Below the pieces are notes generated by a model that saw nothing but the letters and a program-made list of their open reading frames with translations, was not told where the DNA came from and ran no database searches. Shown here one piece after another: positions 8,301 through 17,041 of a stretch of 64,000 bases of DNA; position 1 is the stretch's first letter, and the number at the start of each line of letters is the position of its first letter. The stretch spans positions 1-64,000 of the forward strand of contig JAHBZL010000002.1 of assembly GCA_019635485.1 (NCBI GenBank), written 5' to 3'. Origin of the DNA: Piscinibacter sp. Lineage in GTDB: Bacteria > Pseudomonadota > Gammaproteobacteria > Burkholderiales > Burkholderiaceae_C. The position numbers and the translations under genes were made by a program.

Positions 8301-9190
8301 GCCTTCTCCGCCACGCCGACGCTGCGGCGGCCCTCGATTAGCTGGCGCACCCGCTCGGGGCCGATCTGGAAGCGGTCCTCGCGTGTCTTCAGCAGGCAGG
8401 CGAGCGTGCCGGCCAGGGCCTGGGCATCCTCGGGCAGCGCGCGGTGCTCGAGGCGGTGCAGCGCGCGCACCCAGTCCAGGCTCTCGGCGATGCCCGGCTT
8501 CTTGCCCAGGTCCTCGCGGCGCAGCCGCTGCACGAAGGCGACCGCCTGCTCGACCAGCGCACCCTCGGCCTGCGGCAGCGTGGCGCGCACGATGGCGATC
8601 TCGCGCGCCAGCGTCGGATAGTCGAGCCAGTGGTAGAGGCAGCGCCGGCGCAGCGCGTCGGACAGCTCGCGCGTGCCGTTGCTGGTCAGCACGACCTGCG
8701 GGACGTGGGTGGCGCGCAGCGTGCCCAGTTCGGGCACCGTGATCTGGTAATCGGCCAGCACCTCGAGCAGGAAGGCCTCGAAGGCCTCGTCGGCGCGGTC
8801 GATCTCGTCGATCAGCAGCACGCAGGGCGCGTCGCTGGCGATCGCCTGCAGCAGCGGGCGCTCCAACAGGTAGTCGCGCGCGAACAGGTCGGTCTCGCGC
8901 AGCTTGTTGCCGCCGGTTTCGCTCAGGCGGATCGCGAGCAGCTGGCGGCCGTAGTTCCATTCGTAGGCCGCCTGGGCCAGGTCGAGGCCTTCGTGGCACT
9001 GCAGGCGCACCAGCCGGCGCCCCCACGCGTGCGCGAGCGCGGCGGCCAGCGCGGTCTTGCCGACACCCGCATCGCCTTCCACGAGCAGCGGCCGCTGCAG
9101 CTCGCCGGCCAGCCACAGCGTGGTCGCCAGCGCCTCGTCGGCGATGTAGCCGGCGCGGTGCAGGGCTTCGCGCAGCGCGGGCTCTTCCAT
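8297..9190 (-). CDS. coxD: CoxD, MoxR-type AAA+ ATPase
   Basis: 297 residues. The Walker A motif GDAGVGKTALA lies near 38-48, Walker B VLLIDEID near 125-132, and sensor-1 is LTSNGTREL. In Oligotropha, CoxD is the chaperone-like ATPase needed to sulfurate the molybdenum during maturation of CO dehydrogenase. The frame is open 20 codons further, but that start would overlap coxG. ATG at 9190 leaves an 8-base gap and begins MEEPALREALHRAGY, as relatives do. The gene overlaps coxE by 4 bp. Confidence 0.9.
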   Translation of the reverse strand: MEEPALREALHRAGYIADEALATTLWLAGELQRPLLVEGDAGVGKTALAAALAHAWGRRLVRLQCHEGLDLAQAAYEWNYGRQLLAIRLSETGGNKLRETDLFARDYLLERPLLQAIASDAPCVLLIDEIDRADEAFEAFLLEVLADYQITVPELGTLRATHVPQVVLTSNGTRELSDALRRRCLYHWLDYPTLAREIAIVRATLPQAEGALVEQAVAFVQRLRREDLGKKPGIAESLDWVRALHRLEHRALPEDAQALAGTLACLLKTREDRFQIGPERVRQLIEGRRSVGVAEKA

Positions 9191-9198
9191 CGCGGCTT

Positions 9199-9783
9199 TC
9201 AGGCGCGATTGCCGAACAGGCCGGCGAACCAGCCCTTGATCAGGTTCCACACGATCGCCAGGCCGTTGATCTCCTTCGCGACCTGAGGTGCCGGCACGGG
9301 CGGTGCGGCTGCCGCCTCCGGCCCGGGCAGCGCGGCCGCCGCGGTGCGGAAGTTGTCGACGAACTGGGCCAGCAGCATGTCCGACACCTGCGTCATCATG
9401 CGGCCGCCGAACTGCGCGAACTTGCCGTTCACCACCACGGCAGCGTTGCCCACCAGCACCGAGCCGGCCGGCGTCTCGCCCGCCTCGACGGTGGCCGTCA
9501 GGTCCATCGAGGCCGACGAGCCGCCACGGTCGGCGCCCTTGCCGAACAGCTGCAGCGTGCGCGCCGCCTCGTCGAGCTGCTTCACCTCGATGTCGCCGCC
9601 GAAGGCCGCGTTGGCCGGGCCGACCTTGACCTTCACCGTGCCCTTGTAGTGCGTGGCATCGACCTGCTCGGTGATCTCGGCACCGGGCATGCAGCCGGCC
9701 ACGACCTTCACGTCGCGCAGGACCTGCCAGGCCCTCGCCGCGTCTACCTCGAGCGGATACCGCTTCTCCAGTTTGACTTCCAT
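9199..9783 (-). CDS. coxG: CoxG, SRPBCC-family membrane-recruitment protein
   Basis: 194 residues. Residues 1-150 form the SRPBCC/polyketide-cyclase-like domain: MEVKLEKRYPLEVDAARAW, GCMPGAE, GKFAQFGGRMM. An Ala/Pro linker follows, then a hydrophobic amphipathic C-terminus (LAIVWNLIKGWFAGLFG). This matches the family role of anchoring CO dehydrogenase to the cytoplasmic membrane. Here coxG lies directly after coxL rather than after coxDEF. ATG at 9783 lies 78 bases downstream of the coxL stop, across a repeat element. Confidence 0.9.
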   Translation of the reverse strand: MEVKLEKRYPLEVDAARAWQVLRDVKVVAGCMPGAEITEQVDATHYKGTVKVKVGPANAAFGGDIEVKQLDEAARTLQLFGKGADRGGSSASMDLTATVEAGETPAGSVLVGNAAVVVNGKFAQFGGRMMTQVSDMLLAQFVDNFRTAAAALPGPEAAAAPPVPAPQVAKEINGLAIVWNLIKGWFAGLFGNRA

Positions 9784-9791
9784 TGAACTAG

Positions 9792-9830
9792 GCCCCCGAG
9801 ACGCCTGCGGCGTCGGCCCCCCGCGGGGGC
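9792..9830. repeat. GC-rich double-hairpin intergenic element, copy B
   Basis: Between coxL and coxG. The first hairpin is GACGCC-TGC-GGCGTC (9800-9814), followed by a run of C then G around CCCCCGCGGGGG (9818-9829). The same two-hairpin plan occurs at the coxS-coxL, gltL-gltK, fadA-fadB and nadK-recN junctions. In the transcript it would fold into two adjacent stem-loops between the large subunit and the accessory genes. Confidence 0.6.
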
Positions 9831-9861
9831 GTGTCCGAATTGGGGTGGCCCGGCGTCGGAC

Positions 9862-12258
9862 TCACAGCGCCACCCCGCTTTCCTTGAGCTGTTTCCACAC
9901 ACGATACGCCGAGTGCGGCATCACCATGTGCTTCACCCCGAGGTGGGCGAAGGCATCCACCACCGCGGCGGTGAAGGTCGGGATCGAGCCGACGTGCGGC
10001 GACTCGGCCACGCCCTTGGCGCCGATCGGGTGGTGCGGGCTCGGCGTCACGGTGTGGTCGGTCTCCCACTTCGGCGTCTCGACGGCGGTGGGCAGGAAGT
10101 AGTCCATCAGCGTGTTGCCCAGCAGGTTGCCCTGCGCGTCGAACGGCATCTGCTGGCCCATCGCGACCGCGTAGCCCTCGGTCAGGCCGCCGTGGATCTG
10201 GCCTTCGATGATCATCGGGTTGATGCGCGTGCCGCAGTCGTCCAGCGCGTAGAAGCGGCGCACCTTCGTCTCGCCGGTGGCGCGGTCGATGTCGACCACG
10301 CACAGGTAGATGCCGAACGGGTAGGTGAAGTTCGGCGGGTCGTAGTAGTGCACCGCCTCGAGACCCGGCTCCAGCCCGGGCGGCGCCTGGTGGTAGGCGG
10401 CCCAGCAGACGTCCTTCATGGTCTTGAAGCGGCTGTCGTCGCCCTTGACCTTGAAGCGGTCGATCTCCCAGTCGAGGTCGCCCTCGCCGACCTCCAGCAG
10501 GTGGGCGGCGATCTTGCGCGCCTTCGCGTGGATCTTGCGCGCGGCGAGTGCGATCGCCGCGCCGGCCACCGGCGTCGAGCGGCTGCCGTAGGTACCGAGG
10601 CCGTAGGGCGCGGTGCTGGTGTCGCCCTCCTCGACCTGGATCACCTCGCTGGGGATGCCGAGCTCGGTGGCGATGATCTGCGCGTAGGTCGTCTGGTGGC
10701 CCTGGCCCTGCGTGATGGTGCCCATGCGCGCGATCGCGCTGCCGGTCGGGTGCACGCGGATCTCGCAGGAATCGAACATGCCGACGCCGAGGATGTCGCA
10801 CATCTTGCTCGGCCCGGCACCGACCACCTCGGTGAAGCTGACCAGGCCGATGCCCATCAGCGTCGGGCTGTTCGGGTCGGCGCGCTTCTTCGCCTGCTCG
10901 GCGCGCAGGCCCTTGTAGTCGCAGGCGTCGAGCACCTTCTGCAGCGCGGCGTGGTAGTCGCCCGAGTCGTACTCGAAGCCGAACGGGCTGTGGTAGGGGA
11001 ACTGCTCCTTGCGGATGAAATTCTTCGCCCGGATCTCGGCCTTGTCGATGCCGAGCTGCTGGGCCAGGATGTCCACCATGCGCTCGATGATGTAGACGGC
11101 CTCGGTGACGCGGAACGAACAACGGTACGCGACGCCGCCCGGCGCCTTGTTCGTGTAGACGCCCTTGACGCGGCACCACGCCGCCGGGATGTCGTAGGAA
11201 CCCGAGCAGATGTGGAACAGGCCGGCCGGGTACTTGGTCGGGTCGGCGCAGGCGTCGAAGGCGCCGTGGTCGGCGATCACATCCACGCGCAGGCCGAGGA
11301 TCTTCCCGTCCTTCGTCGCCGCCAGTTCGCCGTCCATGTGGTAGTCGCGGGCGAAGGCCGTGGTCGAGATGTTCTCGATGCGGTCCTCGATCCACTTGAC
11401 CGGCTTGCCGAGCACGATCGAGGCGACGATCGCGCAGACGTAGCCCGGGTAGACGCCGACCTTGTTGCCGAAGCCGCCGCCGATGTCCGGGCTGACGATG
11501 CGGATCTTCGACTCCGGCAGGCCTGACAGCAGCGAGACCACCGTGCGCACCACGTGCGGCGCCTGCGAGGTCATGTACGTGGTCAGCTCGCCGCGCACCG
11601 GGTCGAAGGAGGCGACGCAGCCGCAGGTCTCCAGCGGGCAGGGGTGCACGCGCGGATAGAAGATGCGCTCCTTCACCGTCACCGGCGCGCCGGCGAACGC
11701 CGCGTCGGCGGCCGCCTTGTCGCCCGCCTCCCAGGTGAAGATGTGGTTGTGATGCTCCCGCGGGCCGTGTGCACCTTCGGTCTTGCCGGCCAGGTCCTCG
11801 CGCAGCACCGGCGCGCCCGCCTCGAGCGCCGCGTAGGGGTCGATCACGACCGGGAGTTCCTCGTACTCCACCTGCACCGCCTCGACGCCATCGGCCGCCG
11901 CGTAGCGGTCCTCGGCGATCACGACGGCGACCTCCTGCATCTGGAAGTGCACCTTGCCGTCGGCCAGCACCGCCGCCACGTCGCCGGCCAGCGTGGGCAT
12001 CCAGTGCAGCTTGAGCGGCTTCAGGTCCTCGGCGGTCAGCACCGCGATCACGCCGGGCACCTTGAGCGCCTCGGTCTTGTCGAGCTTCGTGATGCGCGCG
12101 TGGGCGAGCGGGCTGCGCACGATGTCCATGTGCAGCATGCCGGGCAGCTTGACGTCGTCGACGTAGTGGCCCTTGCCCTGGATGAAGCGCGCGTCCTCCT
12201 TGCGCAGGCGGCTGTCGCCCAGGCCCTGCAGCGCGGCGAGTCTTTCCGGTGCGTTCAT
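9862..12258 (-). CDS. coxL: Carbon monoxide dehydrogenase large subunit, form I
   Basis: 798 residues, close to the usual length of about 800 for CoxL. This molybdopterin subunit oxidises CO to CO2 at a Mo-S-Cu centre. The diagnostic loop is AYRCSFR (residues 377-383, bases 11110-11130), with Cys380 as the copper ligand; this defines form I, while form II enzymes have AYRGAGR. Other cofactor motifs are GGGFGNK (260-266), QGQGHQTTYAQ and GAKGVAES with the active-site Glu752. It is cytoplasmic and forms the (LMS)2 complex. It follows coxS across a repeat, with ATG at 12258. The high agreement with form I enzymes makes a generic xanthine-dehydrogenase reading unlikely. Confidence 0.96.
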   Translation of the reverse strand: MNAPERLAALQGLGDSRLRKEDARFIQGKGHYVDDVKLPGMLHMDIVRSPLAHARITKLDKTEALKVPGVIAVLTAEDLKPLKLHWMPTLAGDVAAVLADGKVHFQMQEVAVVIAEDRYAAADGVEAVQVEYEELPVVIDPYAALEAGAPVLREDLAGKTEGAHGPREHHNHIFTWEAGDKAAADAAFAGAPVTVKERIFYPRVHPCPLETCGCVASFDPVRGELTTYMTSQAPHVVRTVVSLLSGLPESKIRIVSPDIGGGFGNKVGVYPGYVCAIVASIVLGKPVKWIEDRIENISTTAFARDYHMDGELAATKDGKILGLRVDVIADHGAFDACADPTKYPAGLFHICSGSYDIPAAWCRVKGVYTNKAPGGVAYRCSFRVTEAVYIIERMVDILAQQLGIDKAEIRAKNFIRKEQFPYHSPFGFEYDSGDYHAALQKVLDACDYKGLRAEQAKKRADPNSPTLMGIGLVSFTEVVGAGPSKMCDILGVGMFDSCEIRVHPTGSAIARMGTITQGQGHQTTYAQIIATELGIPSEVIQVEEGDTSTAPYGLGTYGSRSTPVAGAAIALAARKIHAKARKIAAHLLEVGEGDLDWEIDRFKVKGDDSRFKTMKDVCWAAYHQAPPGLEPGLEAVHYYDPPNFTYPFGIYLCVVDIDRATGETKVRRFYALDDCGTRINPMIIEGQIHGGLTEGYAVAMGQQMPFDAQGNLLGNTLMDYFLPTAVETPKWETDHTVTPSPHHPIGAKGVAESPHVGSIPTFTAAVVDAFAHLGVKHMVMPHSAYRVWKQLKESGVAL

Positions 12259-12262
12259 TGGA

Positions 12263-12297
12263 CCCCCTTGGCGCTTTGCGCCGTCCCCCCGAGGGGG
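12263..12297. repeat. GC-rich double-hairpin intergenic element, copy C
   Basis: It lies in the 67-base gap between coxS and coxL. GGCGC-TTT-GCGCC (12270-12282) is followed by a CCCCC / GGGGG stem (12285-12297). Its position between two subunit genes of one complex makes a full terminator unlikely. A role in mRNA processing or in setting subunit ratios is possible but unproven. Confidence 0.6.
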
Positions 12298-12325
12298 AAT
12301 TCGCCCTTGAAGCGGTTCTGCGAGC

Positions 12326-12817
<492 letters not shown>

Positions 12818-12828
12818 CCGACGCCTCC

Positions 12829-13689
12829 CTACTGGCAGCGCGCCGCCGCCTGGCGGAGCGCGCGTTGCACCATCTGGCCGGCCATCGCGAGCTTGTACTC
12901 GCGGTCGCCGCGCAGGTCCTCGGCGGGGTCGCAGGCCGCCACCGCCTTGGCCGCCGCGGCGGCGATCGCCGCGTCGTCGAGCGGCCGGCCGAGCAGCGCC
13001 GCCTCGGCGTCCTTCGCCCGCAGCGCCGCCGGCGCGAGGTTGGTCAGCGCGATGCGCACATGGCTCACCTTGCCACCATCCAGGCGCAGCACGACGGCGG
13101 CGGCGGCGGTGGCCCAGTCACCGGTCTTGCGCTTGAGCTTGGCGTAGGCGTGGCCGGTCTTCGGGGCGAAGGCCGCCGCGCGGATCTCGGTCAGCACCTC
13201 GTCCTCGGCCATCGCCGTCATGTAGGTGCCCTGGAAGAAGCCGTCGGCGGCGACCGAGCGGCTTCCTTGCGGGCCTTCCAGCGTGAAGGTGGCGTCCAGC
13301 GCCAGCGCGATCGCCGGGTGATCGTTGCCGGGGTCGCCATGCGCGATGTCACCGCCGATCGTGCCGCGGTTGCGCACCTGCGGGTCGGCGATCTGCCTCG
13401 CGGCCTCCGGCAGCAGCGGCAGCTTCGCCTGCAGCAGCGGCGAGGCGATCAGGTCGTTCTCGACCGTCATCGCGCCGATCACGACCGTGCCGCCTTCCTC
13501 GCGGATGCCGCGCAGCGCGTCGATGCGGTTCAGGTCGATCAGGTTGGCCGGCTGGGCGAAGCGCAGCTTCATCATCGGCAGCAGGCTGTGGCCGCCGGCC
13601 AGCAGCTTGGCATCGGGCAGGCTGCCGAGCAGCCGGACGGCTTCCGCCACCGAACGGGGCGCGTGATAGTCGAATCCGGGCGGGATCAT
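12829..13689 (-). CDS. coxM: Carbon monoxide dehydrogenase medium (FAD) subunit
   Basis: 286 residues, like CoxM of other carboxidotrophs (about 288). FAD-binding motifs are AGGHS (31-35) and TIGGD (110-114), both within one residue of the Oligotropha positions. It passes electrons from the [2Fe-2S] clusters towards the quinone pool. ATG at 13689 is preceded by AGGAG at good spacing; an upstream in-frame start at 13776 would run through the putative operator and was rejected. It is the first gene of the structural operon, about 190 bases downstream of rcoM. Confidence 0.95.
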   Translation of the reverse strand: MIPPGFDYHAPRSVAEAVRLLGSLPDAKLLAGGHSLLPMMKLRFAQPANLIDLNRIDALRGIREEGGTVVIGAMTVENDLIASPLLQAKLPLLPEAARQIADPQVRNRGTIGGDIAHGDPGNDHPAIALALDATFTLEGPQGSRSVAADGFFQGTYMTAMAEDEVLTEIRAAAFAPKTGHAYAKLKRKTGDWATAAAAVVLRLDGGKVSHVRIALTNLAPAALRAKDAEAALLGRPLDDAAIAAAAAKAVAACDPAEDLRGDREYKLAMAGQMVQRALRQAAARCQ

Positions 13690-13776
13690 CGTGGGCGTCT
13701 CCTGGAGGGCACCGGTCGGGTGCGCCGGCTTGCCGGGCGCAAAGGTAGGGGCGCGCGCGGCGCCTCGACAGGCCAC

Positions 13777-13805
13777 TGCACGAACCCCCCGCCGCCATGC
13801 ACGAA
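13777..13805 (-). promoter_or_regulatory. Putative RcoM operator: direct repeat with 21-bp period
   Basis: The 8-mer TTCGTGCA occurs twice on the minus strand, at 13805-13798 and 13784-13777, exactly 21 bp apart (two helical turns). LytTR-domain regulators typically bind direct repeats spaced about this way, and both copies fit the TTnnnG element that I recall being reported for RcoM. A weaker third half-match (CTCATGGG) lies a further 21 bp upstream. The site is 88-116 bases before the coxM start, suitable for an activator. Binding is inferred. Confidence 0.6.
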
Positions 13806-13848
13806 ATGCAGGGTGCCCCCCATGAGCGGCGCCGACCCGGGTGCCGAG

Positions 13849-13862
13849 CCGGGTTTACCCGG
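13849..13862 (-). terminator. Hairpin just downstream of rcoM
   Basis: CCGGGTTTACCCGG forms a short stem (CCGGG/CCCGG) 17 bases after the rcoM stop. It has no T run on the minus strand, so it is at best a weak terminator separating rcoM from coxM. It could instead be part of the coxM leader. Confidence 0.3.
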
Positions 13863-13879
13863 AGGAGGAACAGGACGCC

Positions 13880-14635
13880 TCAGCGCGCCCCGTCGGACTC
13901 CGCGATGCCCAGCCGCGCGAGCAGCGCCGGCACGGTGGTGCGCGCCACCGGCAGCGTGCTGTTCTCGCCGCGCAGCTTGAGGCTGACCTTGCCGTCGTCG
14001 CGCACGATCTGCTCGGCAAATTCGAGGTTGGCGAGGTAGCTGCGGTGCACGCGCATGAACGAGGCCCCGTCCAGGCGCTCGGCCAGGTCGGTGATGTTCA
14101 GGTTGCAGAAGCTCGACCCGCGCGCGGTGCTGACCCAGGTGTAGTGGCCCTCCGCGCGCACGTAGGTGACCTCTTCGGCGTCGACCAGCACGATGCGGTT
14201 CTGCGAGATGGTCGGGATCTTCTGCAGCTGGCGCTTGGTGGCCGGCTTGTGCGCTGCCGGATCGTCGCGCGACACGACGTCGGTGATGTCGTAGAAGATC
14301 AGCGTGTAGCCGGTCGTCTCGCCGCGCCGGTCCGACAGCTTGGTCACCTTGATCAGCAGCACCCGCTCCGGGATGTTGATGATCATCGTCATCGGCGGCG
14401 GGTTGCTGACCGGGCACTCGGCCTGGTCGAGCAGGAAGCGGACCTTCGGCACCGAGCGCTCCGGGTGGAACGACAGCACCATCTTCTCGAACGGCTGCTT
14501 GTCCTCCACCGGCAGCGCACGGCGAGCGAAGCTGTTCATCGCGACGACGGTCAGCTCGCGGTCGAGTTGCACCACGCCGACGTCGGAGCGCTCGAGCAGG
14601 TACAGCGGATTGGCGGAGGAACTGCGCGTGTCCAC
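13880..14635 (-). CDS. rcoM: RcoM-type haem PAS-LytTR transcription activator (CO sensor)
   Basis: 251 residues. The N-terminal PAS domain covers about 10-120 and the C-terminal LytTR DNA-binding domain about 145-245 (VTYVRAEGHYTWV ... MRVHRSYLANL). The segment FHPERSVPKVRFLL followed by CPVSNPPPMTMIINIPERVLLIKV closely resembles Burkholderia xenovorans RcoM. His57 aligns with its proximal haem ligand His74, and Cys74 and Met84 align with the exchangeable ligands Cys94 and Met104. The expected role is to bind CO at haem and activate coxM. There is no transmembrane part, unlike the CoxC/CoxH sensors. The start is GTG at 14635, without a strong ribosome site. It is encoded just upstream of coxM on the same strand. 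Confidence 0.88.
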   Translation of the reverse strand: MDTRSSSANPLYLLERSDVGVVQLDRELTVVAMNSFARRALPVEDKQPFEKMVLSFHPERSVPKVRFLLDQAECPVSNPPPMTMIINIPERVLLIKVTKLSDRRGETTGYTLIFYDITDVVSRDDPAAHKPATKRQLQKIPTISQNRIVLVDAEEVTYVRAEGHYTWVSTARGSSFCNLNITDLAERLDGASFMRVHRSYLANLEFAEQIVRDDGKVSLKLRGENSTLPVARTTVPALLARLGIAESDGAR

Positions 14636-14680
14636 GGCCCCGATTCAAGCACCGAATGCCGGGACGCGCGCTGAGGGGTC

Positions 14681-14697
14681 TCCCTCTTCCAGAGGGA
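14681..14697 (-). terminator. Hairpin between the peroxiredoxin gene and rcoM
   Basis: TCCCTCT-TCC-AGAGGGA, a 7-bp stem with a 3-base loop, in the 118-base gap after the peroxiredoxin gene. No T run follows on the minus strand. It may end the peroxiredoxin transcript. The rest of the gap (14700-14753) is GC-rich with a repeated GGTCCGGCGCCG (14717-14728 and 14741-14752). Confidence 0.35.
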
Positions 14698-14753
14698 TCG
14701 GTTGGCTGCCGCGGGGTCCGGCGCCGCCGCCGGCGGGCAGGGTCCGGCGCCGT

Positions 14754-15416
14754 TCAGCCTTTCGGCGGCGGCACGATGCGCAGGTAGGGCCGCGGCGCCT
14801 TCCAGCCGCCGGGCCAGAGTTTCCGCGCGTCGTCGTCGGACACCGAGCCGGCGATGATCACGTCCTCGCCCGGTTTCCAGTTCACCGGCGTGGCCACCTT
14901 GTGCCGGGCGGTCAGCTGCATCGAGTCGAGCGCGCGCAGGATCTCGTCGAAGTTGCGCCCGGTGGTCATCGGGTAGGTCATCATCAGCTTGATGCGCTTG
15001 TCCGGGCCGATCACGAACACCGAGCGCACGGTCGCGTTGGTCGCCGCGGTGCGGCCCTGCGCCGTGCCCGGCTCCTCCGCCGGCAGCATGTTGTAGAGCT
15101 TGGCCACCTTCAGGTCGTGGTCGCCGATCATCGGGTAGTTCGGCGCGTGGCCCTGGGTCTCCTCGATGTCCCGGGCCCAGCGCTGATGGTCATCGACCGC
15201 GTCGATGCTCAACCCGATCAGCTTGGTGTTGCGCTTGCGGAACTCGGGCTCGATGCGGGCCATGTAGCCCAGCTCGGTGGTGCACACCGGCGTGAAGTCC
15301 TTGGGGTGGGAGAACAGGATCGCCCAGCTGTCGCCGATCCATGGGTGGAACTGGATCGGCCCCTGGGTGGTCTGCGCGCTGAAGTCCGGCGCGACGTCAT
15401 TGATGCGGAGGGACAT
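14754..15416 (-). CDS. 1-Cys peroxiredoxin (Prx6 family)
   Basis: 220 residues. It reduces peroxides in the cytosol. The peroxidatic Cys45 sits in HPKDFTPVCTTE (37-48), the Prx6-type signature. The length and the long C-terminal domain (YPMTTGRNFDEILR ... VNWKPGEDVII) fit the 1-Cys class rather than the shorter AhpC/2-Cys type. No second conserved Cys is seen. It lies between rcoM and gltL, with 82 bases to the latter. It may simply be a stand-alone antioxidant gene. ATG at 15416 follows GAGGAG. Confidence 0.92.
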   Translation of the reverse strand: MSLRINDVAPDFSAQTTQGPIQFHPWIGDSWAILFSHPKDFTPVCTTELGYMARIEPEFRKRNTKLIGLSIDAVDDHQRWARDIEETQGHAPNYPMIGDHDLKVAKLYNMLPAEEPGTAQGRTAATNATVRSVFVIGPDKRIKLMMTYPMTTGRNFDEILRALDSMQLTARHKVATPVNWKPGEDVIIAGSVSDDDARKLWPGGWKAPRPYLRIVPPPKG

Positions 15417-15498
15417 GTCGGCTCCTCGTCAGGGGGAGAAACCAACTCTAGTCGCCCGGCTCCGCAGGCTTCAAGCGGGAATTCGCGTCCGGGGCGGA

Positions 15499-16233
15499 TC
15501 AGTGCTGCAGGATCTTCGAGAGGAACTCCTTGGCGCGCGGCGAACGTGCCTCCGGGTTGCCGAAGAAGTCGTCCTTGCGGCAGTCCTCGACGATCTTGCC
15601 GGCGTCCATGAAGATCACCCGGTGGCTGACCTTCTTCGCGAAGCCCATCTCGTGGGTGACGCACATCATCGTCATGCCCTCGTTGGCCAGCTGCACCATC
15701 ACGTCCAGCACCTCGCCGACCATCTCGGGGTCGAGCGCGGAGGTCGGCTCGTCGAACAGCATGACGATCGGGTCCATCGACAGCGCGCGCGCGATTGCGA
15801 CGCGCTGCTGCTGGCCGCCGGAGAGCTGGCCGGGGAACTTGTCCTTGTGCGCCATCAGGCCGACCCGATCGAGCATCTTCAGACCTCGCGTCTTCGACTC
15901 GTCGGGCTTGCGGCCGAGCACCTTCACCTGCGCGAGCGTGAGGTTCTCGGTCACGGTCAGGTGCGGGAACAGCTCGAAGTGCTGGAACACCATGCCGACC
16001 CGGCTGCGCAGCTTGGGCAGGTTGGTCTTCGGATCGGCGATGCTGACGCCGTCGACCACGATGTCGCCCTTCTGGAACGGCTCCAGCGCATTGACTGTCT
16101 TGATCAGCGTGGATTTGCCGGAGCCCGACGGGCCGCACACCACCACGACCTCGCCCTTCTGGATGCTGGTCGTGCAGTCGGTCAGGACCTGGAAGCTGCC
16201 GTACCACTTGCTGACGTTTTTGATGTCGATCAC
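15499..16233 (-). CDS. gltL: Glutamate/aspartate ABC importer, ATPase
   Basis: 244 residues. Walker [10 protein letters not shown] (about 34-42), the ABC signature LSGGQQQR and Walker [15 protein letters not shown] are all present, as in polar amino-acid importers. The start is GTG at 16233, six bases after AGGAG and giving the family N-terminus [12 protein letters not shown]; the 16 upstream codons were rejected. It is the last gene of gltI-gltJ-gltK-gltL and is separated from gltK by a repeat element. Confidence 0.93.
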   Translation of the reverse strand: MIDIKNVSKWYGSFQVLTDCTTSIQKGEVVVVCGPSGSGKSTLIKTVNALEPFQKGDIVVDGVSIADPKTNLPKLRSRVGMVFQHFELFPHLTVTENLTLAQVKVLGRKPDESKTRGLKMLDRVGLMAHKDKFPGQLSGGQQQRVAIARALSMDPIVMLFDEPTSALDPEMVGEVLDVMVQLANEGMTMMCVTHEMGFAKKVSHRVIFMDAGKIVEDCRKDDFFGNPEARSPRAKEFLSKILQH

Positions 16234-16251
16234 GCTGCACTCCTGGTTATC

Positions 16252-16308
16252 GCGCCGCCCTGCGGCGCCGGGCCGCCCCAAGCCGCAGGGCGGCCCCCTC
16301 GGGGGGCG
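16252..16308. repeat. GC-rich double-hairpin intergenic element, copy D
   Basis: Between gltL and gltK. A 13-bp perfect inverted repeat (16254-16266 against 16282-16294) encloses 15 bases, and a C-run/G-run stem (16294-16306) follows. The plan is like the copies in the cox and fad operons but with a longer first stem. Confidence 0.6.
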
Positions 16309-16338
16309 GACACGTAACCCGTGGCCGGGGGCTGACGT

Positions 16339-17007
16339 TCATCGGATGATCTGGATCTTCTGCTGCAGCCGGCGCACCAGCATCGACAGCGAGAAGCAGA
16401 TGACGAAATAGACGACCGCGGCGACCAGGTAGGTCTCCACCGGCCGGTTGAAGTTCTTGCCGGCCACCTCGAAGCCCTTCAGCAGGTCGTAGGCACCGAT
16501 CGCGTAGACCAGCGAGGTGTCCTGGAACAGGATGATGGTCTGGGTCAGCAGCACCGGCAGCATGTTGCGGAAGGCTTGCGGCAGCACGATCAGCTGCATG
16601 CACTGGGCATAGGTCATGCCCACCGCGTAGCCGGCGTAGACCTGCCCCTTGGGCACGCTCTGGATGCCGGCGCGCATGATCTCGGAGTAGTAGGCCGCCT
16701 CGAACACCGTGAAGGTGATGATGGCCGACAGCTCCGCCCCCATCGGCCGCCCGATCAGCAACGGGATCAGCAGGAAGAACCACAGGATCACCATCACCAG
16801 CGGGATCGAGCGCAGCGTGTTGACGTACGCCGCCGCCGGCAGCACCAGCCACTTCTTGCCCGACAGCCGCATCAGCGCCAGCACGGTGCCCAGCGCAATG
16901 CCGCCCAGCATCGCGACGATCGTCAGCTGGATCGAGAAGAAGAAGCCCTTGAGGACGAACCCGGAGACGACGCCCCAGTTCAGGAAGCCGAAGTCGAGGC
17001 CGCTCAT
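16339..17007 (-). CDS. gltK: Glutamate/aspartate ABC importer, permease
   Basis: 222-residue inner-membrane permease of the HisM/GltK type with about five membrane spans. It begins MSGLDFGFLNWGVVSGFVLKGFFFS and carries the permease-ATPase coupling loop (EIMRAGIQSVPKGQVYAG, around 120). It works with GltJ and GltL to bring acidic amino acids in from the periplasmic protein GltI. It starts 34 bases after the gltJ stop. Confidence 0.92.
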   Translation of the reverse strand: MSGLDFGFLNWGVVSGFVLKGFFFSIQLTIVAMLGGIALGTVLALMRLSGKKWLVLPAAAYVNTLRSIPLVMVILWFFLLIPLLIGRPMGAELSAIITFTVFEAAYYSEIMRAGIQSVPKGQVYAGYAVGMTYAQCMQLIVLPQAFRNMLPVLLTQTIILFQDTSLVYAIGAYDLLKGFEVAGKNFNRPVETYLVAAVVYFVICFSLSMLVRRLQQKIQIIR

Positions 17008-17041
17008 GGACGGCCTCCTTCGGTGGGGGTTTGCAGATGCC

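Noticed and set aside
13690-13776. A longer CoxM starting at 13776
   Set aside because: The extra 29 residues do not fit the family, an AGGAG site precedes the ATG at 13689, and the extension would be encoded by the region holding the operator repeats.
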